64,000 nt of DNA from Streptomyces fodineus (GTDB lineage: Bacteria; Actinomycetota; Actinomycetes; Streptomycetales; Streptomycetaceae): NCBI RefSeq assembly GCF_001735805.1, contig NZ_CP017248.1, forward strand, positions 3,038,001 through 3,102,000, in the 5' to 3' direction. The notes under the pieces were generated by a model. That model made no database searches and was not told the DNA's origin. It saw only the letters and a list, made by a program, of their open reading frames with translations. The position numbers and the translations under genes are program-made. Positions 25,875-35,085 of the stretch are shown in pieces (the stretch's first letter is position 1; each line of letters opens with the position of its first letter).

Positions 25875-26711
25875 ATGAAGCTCCGCAAGGTCACCGCCGC
25901 CTCGGCCGTCGTACTCGCCCTTACCGTGGGGGCCACCGCGTGCGGCGGCGGGAAGAAGAACGGCAGCGGTTCCTCCGGCGGCGGCAAGACGATCGCCATC
26001 GGCATCAAGTTCGACCAGCCCGGCATCGGCCAGAAGACCCCGCAGGGCTACTCGGGCTTCGACGTCGACGTGGCCACCTACGTCGCCAAGAAGCTCGGTT
26101 ACAGCGCGGACCAGATCGAGTGGAAGGAGTCGAAGAGCGCCGACCGCGAGACCATGCTGCAGCGCGGTGACGTCGACTTCATCGCCGCCTCGTACTCGAT
26201 CACCCCGGCGCGCCAGCAGAAGGTCGACTTCGCCGGCCCGTACCTGCTGGCCCACCAGGACGTGCTGATCCGCGCCAACGACAACTCCATCAAGTCGCCG
26301 GCCGACCTCAACCACAAGAAGCTCTGTTCGGTGACGGGCTCGACGTCGGCGCAGAACGTGCACGACACGCTCGCCCCCAAGGCGCAGCTCCAGCAGTACC
26401 CGACGTACTCGGCGTGCCTGACCGGTCTGCAGAGCAAGGCGATCGACGCGCTGACCACGGACGACTCGATCCTCGCCGGCTACGCCGCCCAGTCCCAGTT
26501 CAAGGGCAAGTTCAAGCTCGGCGGCTTCAAGATGACCAACGAGAACTACGGCATCGGCGTCAAGAAGGGCAGCGCCCTCAAGGACAAGATCAACAAGGCG
26601 CTCGAGGAGATGGTCTCCGACGGTTCCTGGGCGGCGGCCGTGAAGAAGAACTTCGGCCCGGCCGACTACAAGAACGAGCCCGCCCCGAAGATCGGCGACA
26701 TCAAGAGCTGA
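25875..26711 (+). CDS. gluB: Glutamate-binding lipoprotein
   Basis: The 278-residue solute-binding protein has a lipoprotein signal (MKLRKVTAASAVVLALTVGATAC) with the acylated Cys near residue 23, then a Gly/Ser/Lys linker. The SBP_bac_3 fold has IAIGIKFDQPGIGQKTPQGYSGFDVDVATYVAKKL, SADRETMLQRGDVDFIAASYSITPARQQKVDFAGPY and NENYGIGVKKGSALKDKINKAL. It delivers glutamate to GluC/GluD. The ATG at 25875 is preferred because AAAGGA lies eight bases upstream; the ATG at 25866 has no such site. Confidence 0.93.
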   Translation: MKLRKVTAASAVVLALTVGATACGGGKKNGSGSSGGGKTIAIGIKFDQPGIGQKTPQGYSGFDVDVATYVAKKLGYSADQIEWKESKSADRETMLQRGDVDFIAASYSITPARQQKVDFAGPYLLAHQDVLIRANDNSIKSPADLNHKKLCSVTGSTSAQNVHDTLAPKAQLQQYPTYSACLTGLQSKAIDALTTDDSILAGYAAQSQFKGKFKLGGFKMTNENYGIGVKKGSALKDKINKALEEMVSDGSWAAAVKKNFGPADYKNEPAPKIGDIKS

Positions 26712-26786
26712 GGCAACGCCCGAGGGTGCGCCGTCCACGAGGGCGGCGCACCCGGGCATCCCCAACACGCGGAAGCGCGGGAGATC

Positions 26787-27455
26787 GTGTTCGACTTTCT
26801 TGACAAGTACGACGTGCTGGGCGCCTTCTGGACGACAGTGCAGCTGACGCTGCTGTCCGCCGTGGGCTCCCTGGTCTGGGGCACCCTGCTGGCCGCCATG
26901 CGGGTCGGCCCGGTGCCGCTGATGCGCGGTTTCGGCACCGCCTACGTGAACATCGTGCGGAACATCCCGCTCACGGTGATCATTCTGTTCGCCTCGCTCG
27001 GGCTGCACGACACGCTGAACATCACTCTGGGCGCGGCGGACAACGTCGACACGGCGAACTTCCGGCTGGCCGTGCTCGGCCTGATCGTCTACACGTCGTC
27101 GTTCGTCTGTGAGGCGATCCGTGCCGGCATCAACACGGTGCCGGTCGGCCAGGCGGAGGCCGCCCGGGCCATCGGCCTGAGCTTCACCCAGGTGCTGTTC
27201 CTGGTCGTACTCCCGCAGGCCTTCCGCGCGGCCGTCCTCCCGCTGGCCAACGTCCTGATCGCGTTGACGAAGAACACGACGGTGGCGGCCGCGATCGGCG
27301 TGGCGGAAGCGGCGCTCCTGATGAAGAAGATGGTGGAGAACGAGGCACAGCTGCTGGCGATCTCCGCGGTCATCGCCTTCGGGTTCTGCTGCCTGACCCT
27401 GCCGACCGGTCTGATCCTCGGATGGGTGAGCAAGAAGGTGGCGGTGAAGCGATGA
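26787..27455 (+). CDS. gluC: Glutamate ABC transporter permease GluC
   Basis: The 222-residue HisM-type inner-membrane permease has about five hydrophobic helices. It carries the ATPase-coupling EAA loop CEAIRAGINTVPVGQAEAARAIGLSFTQVLFLVVLPQAFR. VNIVRNIPLTVIILF is another family signature. The start is a GTG with GGGAG six bases upstream. Its stop overlaps the gluD start in an ATGA, so the two permeases are made at matched levels, as expected for a heterodimeric channel. Confidence 0.93.
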   Translation: MFDFLDKYDVLGAFWTTVQLTLLSAVGSLVWGTLLAAMRVGPVPLMRGFGTAYVNIVRNIPLTVIILFASLGLHDTLNITLGAADNVDTANFRLAVLGLIVYTSSFVCEAIRAGINTVPVGQAEAARAIGLSFTQVLFLVVLPQAFRAAVLPLANVLIALTKNTTVAAAIGVAEAALLMKKMVENEAQLLAISAVIAFGFCCLTLPTGLILGWVSKKVAVKR

Positions 27456-28342
27456 GTTCGGTCCTGTACGACGCCCAGGGCCCCCGCGCCAAGCGGCGCA
27501 ACGTCCTGTACACGGCGGGTTTCCTCGTCGTCCTCGCGGCCGTCCTGTGGTGGGTGTACAAGGCCCTGGACGACAAGGGCCAGCTGGACTGGGCACTGTG
27601 GAAGCCGTTCTTCAGCGGTGAGGCGTACTCGACGTACATCTGGCCCGGCCTGCAGAACACGCTGAAGGCGGCGGCACTGGCGATGCTCATCGCGCTGCCG
27701 CTGGGTGCCACCCTCGGTATCGCCCGGCTCTCGGACCACGTGTGGGTACGCGTCCCGGCCACGATCGTGGTCGAGTTCTTCCGCGCGATCCCGGTACTGG
27801 TCCTGATGATCTTCGGTAACGAGCTGTACAGCCAGTACACCGACGTCACTTCCGACGACCGCCCGCTGTACGCGGTCGTGACCGGTCTGGTGCTGTACAA
27901 CGCGTCGGTGCTCGCCGAGATCGTCCGCGCGGGCATCCTCGCTCTGCCGAAGGGCCAGTCCGAGGCGGCCATGGCCATCGGCCTGCGCAAGGGTCAGGTG
28001 ATGCGGCTCATCCTGCTGCCGCAGGCGGTCACCGCGATGCTCCCGGCGATCGTCAGCCAGCTGGTGGTCATCGTGAAGGACACCGCGCTCGGCGGCGCCG
28101 TCCTCACCTTCCCCGAGCTGCTCGCCTCGGCGAACACGATGAGCGGTTACTACGGCGCCAACACCATCGCCTCCTTCACGGTGGTGGCCGTGATCTTCGT
28201 GGCCATCAACTTCTCCCTGACCTCGTTCGCGAGCTGGCTGGAGGGGCGGCTGCGGCGGCGCAAGAAGTCGACCGGCGCGGTGCTCGGCGTCGAGGACTCC
28301 GTAAACATCGCGGGCCACGCGGGAACGGGAGCCGCGGCCTGA
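27452..28342 (+). CDS. gluD: Glutamate ABC transporter permease GluD
   Basis: The 296-residue partner of GluC starts at the ATG in the ATGA overlap. It has an N-terminal helix (VLYTAGFLVVLAAVLWWVYKAL), a transport core with VEFFRAIPVLVLMIF and the EAA loop AEIVRAGILALPKGQSEAAMAIGLRKGQVMRLILLPQAV. Its C-terminal tail is basic then Gly/Ala-rich (SWLEGRLRRRKKSTG). It is longer than GluC because of the N-terminal extension and a periplasmic loop. The operon ends here, followed by a strong hairpin. Confidence 0.93.
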   Translation: MSSVLYDAQGPRAKRRNVLYTAGFLVVLAAVLWWVYKALDDKGQLDWALWKPFFSGEAYSTYIWPGLQNTLKAAALAMLIALPLGATLGIARLSDHVWVRVPATIVVEFFRAIPVLVLMIFGNELYSQYTDVTSDDRPLYAVVTGLVLYNASVLAEIVRAGILALPKGQSEAAMAIGLRKGQVMRLILLPQAVTAMLPAIVSQLVVIVKDTALGGAVLTFPELLASANTMSGYYGANTIASFTVVAVIFVAINFSLTSFASWLEGRLRRRKKSTGAVLGVEDSVNIAGHAGTGAAA

Positions 28343-28369
28343 CGCCAGGTCAGGCCGAATGCGTCACCC

Positions 28370-28399
28370 GAGGGCAGTGGCCTGATCGCCACTGCCCTC
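28370..28399 (+). terminator. Terminator hairpin after gluABCD
   Basis: GAGGGCAGTGGC (28370-28381) pairs perfectly with 28388-28399 around a six-base loop, 28 bases after the gluD stop. There is no T-run, which is normal here. It separates the transporter operon from the monooxygenase gene. Confidence 0.75.
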
Positions 28400-28518
28400 C
28401 GTCGCTTGACGCAAACTCTGCCAATGGGTTGCATACGTTCTGTGATCGTGCACCTCGCTCCGCCTTCCTGTTCACTTGTCTCCGTCAGGGCATCCTCACG
28501 GGCAGGGGGCACCGCGTC

Positions 28519-30129
28519 ATGGACCCGGTGATCATCGTCGGAGCGGGGCCCGTCGGGCTCACGCTGGCCCTGGCGCTGGCCCGCCAGGAGGTGCCCTCCG
28601 TCGTCCTGGACGAGGGCCCCGGCAAGGACGAGCCCCGCCCGGCGCGCACGGTCGTCCTGCGCGAGGACACGGCAGCCCTGCTGGAGCGGCTGACCGGAGT
28701 GCCGCTCGGTGAGCAGGGTGTGCGCTGGGCCGGCTGGCGGTCGGTCAGGCGCAAGCAGGTGCTGAACGAGATCGCCTTCGGCGAGGACGATCCCGCCGCC
28801 CCCCTGCACATCGCCCAGCACGTCGTCACGGCCGCTCTGCGCGCGGCCATCGCCGACGAGCCACTGGTGCGGACGGCCGTGGACAGCCGCCTGGACGCGA
28901 TCGAGCAGGAGCGTTCCGGCGTCGCCGCGCACACCCGTGGCGCGAACGGCACCTGGTGGCGTGGCAGTTACCTGGTCGGCTGCGACGGCTCGCGCTCCAT
29001 CGTGCGCAAACTCCTGGACATCCGGTTCCCGGGCCGTACGGCGGTGGAGCGGCACGCGGTCGCCGCGCTGCGCGTGGAACTTCCGTGGGAGGGCCGCGCG
29101 TTGCTTCATCGGACGCCGCCGTGGCGGCAGTCCGGGCCCTCGGCCGGGGAGGTGACCGCCCGCCCCCTCCCGGACGGCGTGTGGCGCCTGGACTGGCTGC
29201 TGCCACCGGGCAAGGAGCTGGTCACGCCCGAGATCCTGGTGGCCCGGATCCGCGAGACGCTCGCGGGCTGGGCGAACGGCTCCACACCGCCGTACGACCT
29301 GCTCGACACCGGTGTCCACACGGTGCACCACCGGCTGGCCCGCCGGTGGCGCGCCGGCCGGGTCTTCCTCGCCGGGGACGCGGCCCATCTGCTCGGTGCG
29401 CTCGGCACCCAGGGGCTGGACGAGGGCCTCAGGGACGCCGACAACCTTGCCTGGAAGCTGGGCCCGGCCTGGCACCACGGTCCGCGTGAGGCGCTGCTGG
29501 ACAGCTACCAGGCCGAGCGGCGCGCGGTGGTCGCCGCCCGGCTGCGCGCCGCCGACCAGGTGCTGCCGGTGCTGCGCGGTTCCGGCGGGCTGCGCCAGAT
29601 CGTCCCGGGCACGGCGCGCGGCCACGACGCGCTGCTCACGGACGGTCACTTGGGGCGCGGACCGCTCGGTGCGCCGGGGGTGTACGCCGGCTCCCCGCTC
29701 GCGCCCCGGCAGCTGGAGGGCGTGATCCCGGTCGACACCCCGCCCGGCGCACAGGTCACCGACGTACGGGTCACCGCGGAGGATGGTTCCTTCGTCCAAC
29801 TGCGCGAACGGCTCGGCCGTGGCGCCCTGCTCGTCGTCCTGATCGCGCCGGGCACGGGGGTGTGGGACCGCAAGCACTGGATGTCCGCCGGGATCATGCC
29901 CCGGCTCGCGGCGGCCGTGAGCGCGCTGCCGTACCCCGGCGAACTGCTGGTCGCCGAGAGCTACCCGGGTGCGCCCGCGCACAGCGTGCTGCTCGTGCGC
30001 CCCGACGGCCATCTGGTCACCGCGCTGAGCGGGGTCCGTCCGGCCGACCTGTACGTGGCCGCCGCGGCGACGATGGGCGGAGCGGACAAGGAAGAGGCGG
30101 CGGCGCAGGCGGCCTCCGGAGCCCGCTGA
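28519..30129 (+). CDS. FAD-dependent aromatic monooxygenase (PHBH/UbiH-like)
   Basis: The 536-residue flavoprotein begins with the dinucleotide-binding motif VIIVGAGPVGLTLALALA (residues about 4-21). It has the DG motif LVGCDGSRSIVRKLL and the second FAD motif VFLAGDAAHLLGALGTQGLDEGLRDADNLAWKL. The last 150 residues form a thioredoxin-like C-terminal domain, as in PheA/TfdB-type hydroxylases. It hydroxylates an aromatic or polyketide substrate that cannot be named from context. I start it at the ATG at 28519 (MDPVIIVGAG), with a G-rich site upstream. It appears to be a single-gene unit; a small hairpin (30140-30165) follows it. Confidence 0.9.
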   Translation: MDPVIIVGAGPVGLTLALALARQEVPSVVLDEGPGKDEPRPARTVVLREDTAALLERLTGVPLGEQGVRWAGWRSVRRKQVLNEIAFGEDDPAAPLHIAQHVVTAALRAAIADEPLVRTAVDSRLDAIEQERSGVAAHTRGANGTWWRGSYLVGCDGSRSIVRKLLDIRFPGRTAVERHAVAALRVELPWEGRALLHRTPPWRQSGPSAGEVTARPLPDGVWRLDWLLPPGKELVTPEILVARIRETLAGWANGSTPPYDLLDTGVHTVHHRLARRWRAGRVFLAGDAAHLLGALGTQGLDEGLRDADNLAWKLGPAWHHGPREALLDSYQAERRAVVAARLRAADQVLPVLRGSGGLRQIVPGTARGHDALLTDGHLGRGPLGAPGVYAGSPLAPRQLEGVIPVDTPPGAQVTDVRVTAEDGSFVQLRERLGRGALLVVLIAPGTGVWDRKHWMSAGIMPRLAAAVSALPYPGELLVAESYPGAPAHSVLLVRPDGHLVTALSGVRPADLYVAAAATMGGADKEEAAAQAASGAR

Positions 30130-30170
30130 CCCGACGGCCCGTCACCCTCTGTCCACATGGTGACGGTGAG

Positions 30171-30199
30171 TTGACCTGCGTACACCGGCATGCTGTACT
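30171..30199 (+). promoter_or_regulatory. Promoter of the leader peptide and cysteine dioxygenase operon
   Basis: TTGACC (30171-30176) and TGTACT (30194-30199) are spaced by 17 bases, matching a housekeeping promoter. The -10 box ends seven bases before the ATG of the leader peptide, so transcription should begin at or next to that ATG and the leader should be translated without a ribosome site. Confidence 0.6.
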
Positions 30200-30206
30200 C
30201 CGGACC

Positions 30207-30293
30207 ATGACCGACACCTGCGTGCGCCTGTGGCGGAGGGTCCACATGGACCTCGTCCGCTATGCGGGCTGCGTGTGTCGCCCGTCCTGCTGA
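30207..30293 (+). CDS. Short Cys-containing leader peptide upstream of cysteine dioxygenase
   Basis: A 28-codon frame starts at the predicted transcription start and ends with three Cys among its last eight residues (GCVCRPSC), preceded by RVHMDLVRYA. The HxDLxR...C pattern followed by cysteines is what I recall from annotated putative leader peptides upstream of sulfur-metabolism genes in Streptomyces. Cys-codon uORFs of mycobacteria attenuate genes by ribosome stalling when Cys-tRNA is scarce. Here the next gene degrades cysteine, so coupling of its expression to cysteine supply makes sense. It is in a different position from the dioxygenase start, 77 bases upstream. Confidence 0.65.
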   Translation: MTDTCVRLWRRVHMDLVRYAGCVCRPSC

Positions 30294-30370
30294 ATTCGCA
30301 TCCCTCTTCCTGTCCGGGCGCCGCGGTGCGCCCGTTCCGCGAACCCTCTTCAGGCTTCAGGACGGTGTAC

Positions 30371-30904
30371 GTGTCTGTGTCCCCTGTTCCCGTGTCCCCT
30401 GCCGTCGGTTCTGGGCCGACCCAGGCGGACCTCCTCGACTTCGTACGGCGCACCGCCGCCGACGCCGAGCTGATCGCCTCCCTCCCGCTCGATCCCGAGG
30501 GCCGCACCTGGGTGCGGCTCGAAGGTCCGGGTGGCAGCGAGGCGTGGCTGATCGGCTGGCCGCCCGGTACCGGCACGGGCTGGCACGACCACGCCGACTC
30601 GGTCGGCGCCTTCCTCACGGCTTCCGGCGTCCTCAAGGAGAACTCGCTCGCCGCCCGGCTGCCGACCGACGGCTGGAAGACCCTGGAACTCACCGCGGAC
30701 ATGGACCGCGAACGCCGACTGCCCGCCGGCGAGGGCCGCTCCTTCGGCCGCCACCATGTCCACGAGGTCCTCAACGAGTCCCGGGACGAGCACGCGATCT
30801 CCGTGCACGCCTACTACCCGCCGCTGCCGCGCATCCGCCGCTACAGCCGCGCAGGCCAGGTGCTCCGCCTGGAGCAGGTCGAACGCCCGGAGGACTGGCA
30901 GTGA
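30371..30904 (+). CDS. Cysteine dioxygenase family protein
   Basis: This cupin of about 177 residues is of the bacterial cysteine dioxygenase type. The first metal motif is GWHDHADSVGAFLTASGVLKE and the second His lies in FGRHHVHEVLNES; HAISVHAYYPPL completes the barrel. The predicted reaction is oxidation of L-cysteine to cysteine sulfinate. I chose the GTG at 30371, eight bases after AGGA; other GTG codons at 30365 and 30377 are in the same frame. It is followed by a rhodanese gene whose start overlaps its stop, making a sulfur-catabolism operon headed by a Cys leader peptide. Confidence 0.87.
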   Translation: MSVSPVPVSPAVGSGPTQADLLDFVRRTAADAELIASLPLDPEGRTWVRLEGPGGSEAWLIGWPPGTGTGWHDHADSVGAFLTASGVLKENSLAARLPTDGWKTLELTADMDRERRLPAGEGRSFGRHHVHEVLNESRDEHAISVHAYYPPLPRIRRYSRAGQVLRLEQVERPEDWQ

Positions 30905-31491
30905 GCGGCACGGATGAATCTTCGGCAGGTGCTGATGTGGTGACGGCCGGCGGTGGCCCGGCCGCGAGAGCGGCGGGCGGTGGCGTGGTGGTGAGCGGCG
31001 ACGCGAACGAGAAGCCGGTGGGCGGCACCGGGGTGACGGCAAGCGGCGGCACCTGCGAGGAGCCGGCGGACGCAGGGACGGTGGCAGTCGTGACTGAACG
31101 GCCGGTGGGCATCGACGAGTTGCTGGAGCGAGTGCGCTCGGGTTACCGGCGCATCGAAGCCCAGGAGGCGCACAAGGCGGCGCGGACCGGCGAGGCGCTG
31201 CTGGTCGACATCCGGTACGCGGCCCTGCGCGAGCGGGACGGGCTGATCCCCGGGGCGCTCGTCGTCGAGCGCAACGAGCTGGAGTGGCGCCTCGATCCCC
31301 AGGGCAGCCACCGCGTACCCGAGGCCACGGGTCACGATCTGCGCGTCGTGGTCTTCTGCAACGAGGGCTACGCCTCCAGCCTCGCCGCCGCGTCTCTCCA
31401 CCAGCTGGGCCTGCACCGGGCAACCGACCTTGTGGGCGGCTTCCAGGCCTGGCGGGCGGAGGGGCTGCCGGTGGAGCCGGTGGACGCCTGA
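30901..31491 (+). CDS. Rhodanese-domain sulfurtransferase
   Basis: The 196-residue protein has one C-terminal rhodanese domain (about 65-190). It shows TGEALLVDIRYAALRERDGLIPGALVVERNELEWRL and an active-site loop FCNEGYASSLAA with the catalytic Cys. The N-terminal 60 residues are a Gly/Ala/Val/Thr-rich low-complexity extension. The GTG at 30901 overlaps the dioxygenase stop and has GGAGG at a proper distance; a later start near 31081 would give just the domain. Pairing with cysteine dioxygenase suggests handling of sulfane sulfur or sulfite from cysteine breakdown. Confidence 0.88.
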   Translation: MSGTDESSAGADVVTAGGGPAARAAGGGVVVSGDANEKPVGGTGVTASGGTCEEPADAGTVAVVTERPVGIDELLERVRSGYRRIEAQEAHKAARTGEALLVDIRYAALRERDGLIPGALVVERNELEWRLDPQGSHRVPEATGHDLRVVVFCNEGYASSLAAASLHQLGLHRATDLVGGFQAWRAEGLPVEPVDA

Positions 31492-31539
31492 GCGGTCCGC
31501 ACGAACCCCCGCTCGTCTTCCAGCCTTGCTGACCAACCG

Positions 31540-32409
31540 TCAGTAGTCCGAGTCCCCCAGGAACTCCGTGTCCTCGCCTTCTTCCTCCAGTGCCTGGCGG
31601 ACGACACGGAGGGCCATGCCCTCGGGGTAGCCCTTACGGGCGAGCATGCCGGCGAGGCGGCGGAGCCGCTTGTCTCGGTCGAGGCCACGGGTGGCGCGGA
31701 GTTTGCGGGCGACGAGCTCGCGGGCCGTCGCCTCCTCCTGCTCGGAGTCGAGCTGGGAGACCGCCTCGTCGATCAGCGCCGAATTGACTCCCTTGGTGCG
31801 CAGCTCCTGGGCGAGCGCTCTGCGCGCGAGTCCCCGGCCGTGGTGCCGGGACTCCACCCAGGCGTCCGCGAACGCGCTGTCGTCGATCAGCCCGACCTCC
31901 TCGAACCGCGACAGCACCTCCTCGGCCACGTCCTCGGGGATCTCCCGCTTGCGCAGGGCATCCGCGAGCTGTTTGCGGGTGCGCGGGGTCCCGGTGAGCA
32001 GGCGCAGGCAGATCGCCCGTGCCCGCTCAGCCGGGTCCCCTGAAGACTCCCCCCGCTCGGCCCTCGACGAGGAAGGGGGGCCTTCGTCCTCACCGGGCGC
32101 GTCCCCGAAGCCGCGCCGCCGCCGGCCGCGCTCCCGGCCGCCCCGCGGACCGACGCCGCCGCCGGAGCCACGGCCGGGCGAGCCGCCCCCGTACGGCTCG
32201 GCGCCCGCGTCGCCCGGGTGAGCGCCGCCGCCCCCCGCGTATCCGCCGGTTCCGCGGTACTCGCCCTGCCCGCCGTGACCCTCGTGACCGTCGTCCGGGT
32301 ATCCGTCGTCCCCGCCCGGCGCGGAGTCCGGGTGGCCCCCGGTGCCCCTCCCCCGTGGGGCACCGGGGGTGGCGTACTCGTACTCGGCCCAGTCGGTTCG
32401 TCGTGTCAC
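31540..32409 (-). CDS. recX: RecX, RecA regulator, with long Gly-rich N-terminus
   Basis: This 289-residue protein has a C-terminal RecX domain of three-helix repeats (about 130-280): RAICLRLLTGTPRTRKQLADALRKREIPEDVAEEVLSRFEEVGLIDD, then FADAWVESRHHGRGLARRALAQELRTKGV. The N-terminal 120 residues are disordered, with Gly, Asp, His and Arg and repeated GGYA/GGGG patterns, and form an extension not present in E. coli RecX. It starts three bases after the recA stop and is co-transcribed with it. RecX usually limits RecA filament growth. Confidence 0.92.
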   Translation of the reverse strand: MTRRTDWAEYEYATPGAPRGRGTGGHPDSAPGGDDGYPDDGHEGHGGQGEYRGTGGYAGGGGAHPGDAGAEPYGGGSPGRGSGGGVGPRGGRERGRRRRGFGDAPGEDEGPPSSSRAERGESSGDPAERARAICLRLLTGTPRTRKQLADALRKREIPEDVAEEVLSRFEEVGLIDDSAFADAWVESRHHGRGLARRALAQELRTKGVNSALIDEAVSQLDSEQEEATARELVARKLRATRGLDRDKRLRRLAGMLARKGYPEGMALRVVRQALEEEGEDTEFLGDSDY

Positions 32410-32412
32410 GGG

Positions 32413-33540
<1,128 letters not shown>

Positions 33541-33701
33541 GGGTTCCACCCGGTTTGCTTGAGTCGATCGCTTCACGTCAAAGACGCTATCCCCTGCCAC
33601 TGACAATGCGCCCCGACGCAGGCCCAGCCTGTGGATAACCGAGGGACTTCCTCGCGCAAAACGGGACGAAATCCACTGCCGAAAGCCTCGCCTGAGCCTC
33701 C

Positions 33702-33731
33702 ATGAGAATGGATGTTCGATTTTCGTGTCAA
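33702..33731 (-). promoter_or_regulatory. recA promoter with SOS-like box
   Basis: On the minus strand TTGACA (33731-33726) and TCTCAT (33707-33702) are separated by 18 bases. GAACATCCATTC (33717-33706) overlaps the -10 side and matches the actinobacterial GAAC-N4-GTTC LexA box at all but one base. This resembles the promoter described for other Streptomyces recA genes. It leaves an untranslated leader of roughly 155 bases. Confidence 0.75.
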
Positions 33732-33852
33732 GCGCACCGCACGGCACGCGGAACCCCTTCTTCAGCATCGGGCGCCGCTACTCCCGGCGGTGTACGGCGG
33801 GTGTCTTCGGCCGGACGACGACCGCGAGGGCCGCCCCCGGGAGCCTTGGCCC

Positions 33853-34599
33853 ATGAAGAATCCGCGCGCCGCCGACCGCTTCTGTCACGCAACCGGACTG
33901 GTCCTCGTCCTGTCCGGTCTCCTGCACCTGGTGGTGTTCGCGGTCGACGGGGGCCCGTGGGACGGCCCCGTCTCCTGGCGCAAGCCCGTCACCTTCGGGC
34001 TCTCCTTCGGGCTGACGCTGCTCGCGATCACCTGGGTCACGTCGTACCTGCGCATCGACCCACGGCTGCGCTCGGCCCTGCTGCTCGTCTTCGCCGCCGA
34101 CTGCGTGGCGGAGGTCGGCGGGATCACCCTCCAGGCGTGGCGCCGGGTGCCCTCGCACCTGAACATGCAGACCCCCTTCGACACGGCGGTGTCCATGACG
34201 CTCGCGGCGGGCGGCGGTGTCCTGGTCGTCCTGCTCATGGTCTTCGCCGTCGCGTCCTTCCGGCACCGGCCACAGGGCCCCGCCGACATGCCGCTCGCGG
34301 TCCGCTCCGGGTTCGCGATCCTGCTGGTGGCGCTGGCCTCCGGGGCGGCGATGATCGCGCGCGGGGTCGTGCTGACCAGGACCGGCCACCAGGAGGCCGC
34401 CTACCACTCGACGGCCCCGCTCAAGCCGCTGCACGGCGTGAGCCTGCACGCCGTACTCGTCCTGCCCGCGCTGGCCTGGCTGCTGTCCCGTTCACCGTGG
34501 ACCGACCAGACCCGCAGACGGATCGTGGCCACGGCGGTCGGCTGCTACGCGGCGGCGGTCGCCGGTGCGGGGGTGTGGGCGGTGCTGACGTACCGATGA
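33853..34599 (+). CDS. Polytopic membrane protein of unknown function
   Basis: The 248-residue protein has about seven predicted membrane helices, for example FCHATGLVLVLSGLLHLVVFAVDG, VTFGLSFGLTLLAITWVTSYL, AGGGVLVVLLMVFAVASF and VSLHAVLVLPALAWLLS. A conserved-looking WRKPVTFGLSFG and QTPFDTAVSM suggest a defined family. I start it at the ATG at 33853 after GGGAG. It is divergent from recA, whose promoter lies upstream. No enzyme motif is seen. Possible roles are transport or sensing. Confidence 0.78.
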   Translation: MKNPRAADRFCHATGLVLVLSGLLHLVVFAVDGGPWDGPVSWRKPVTFGLSFGLTLLAITWVTSYLRIDPRLRSALLLVFAADCVAEVGGITLQAWRRVPSHLNMQTPFDTAVSMTLAAGGGVLVVLLMVFAVASFRHRPQGPADMPLAVRSGFAILLVALASGAAMIARGVVLTRTGHQEAAYHSTAPLKPLHGVSLHAVLVLPALAWLLSRSPWTDQTRRRIVATAVGCYAAAVAGAGVWAVLTYR

Positions 34600-34676
34600 C
34601 AGGGCCGAGGCGGCACCGGCCCACGACACTCTTCTCCGTCGACGGCCCACGGGGCCCGGCCTCCGAGGCGCACCGG

Positions 34677-34971
34677 TTACGGCTCCTCCGGCTCGGGCTG
34701 CCGGGCGCGCGCCCCGCGTATGCGCGCAGGTATCCCGGGACCACCCGGCCCCCGGCCCCGGTGTCCGTGCACCCTGAGGTCTTGAAGGCCCATCTGCCGA
34801 GCCGGAACGCGGCGATCGGCGCGAGCGCGAGCACCTTGGCGCGCGGCAGCCGGCGCGGCATGCGGCTGCCCGGAGCGACGCCGCCGCGGCCGGTGGCCGG
34901 TCGGGCGATGTCGTGCCGGTCGGTGCCGCGTCCCCGGTCAGCGGCTCGTTGTCCTCGTCGGTGGGTGCCAC
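34677..34971 (-). pseudogene. Possible small frameshifted gene
   Basis: In the gene-poor stretch 34600-35085 the minus strand shows three successive segments with high third-position GC in three frames. A GTG at 34971 opens VAPTDEDNEPLTGDAAPTG. Then LPRAKVLALAPIAAFRLGRWAFK through VVPGYLRAYAG is read in another frame. Finally QPEPEEP ends at a TAA at 34677-34679. Joined by two single-base changes they would encode about 97 residues. I recognise no family, and the pattern may be chance. Otherwise I see nothing in this stretch. Confidence 0.25.
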
Positions 34972-35085
34972 GCGCCAAGTCTCGCCGATGCCACCGACAA
35001 CCGGCGTCCACCTGCGATCTTCGTGACCGATCGGTGCCTGCGGCCGATCTCTGTACGGACGGATCAGGATGCTTCAGGCAGCGCG

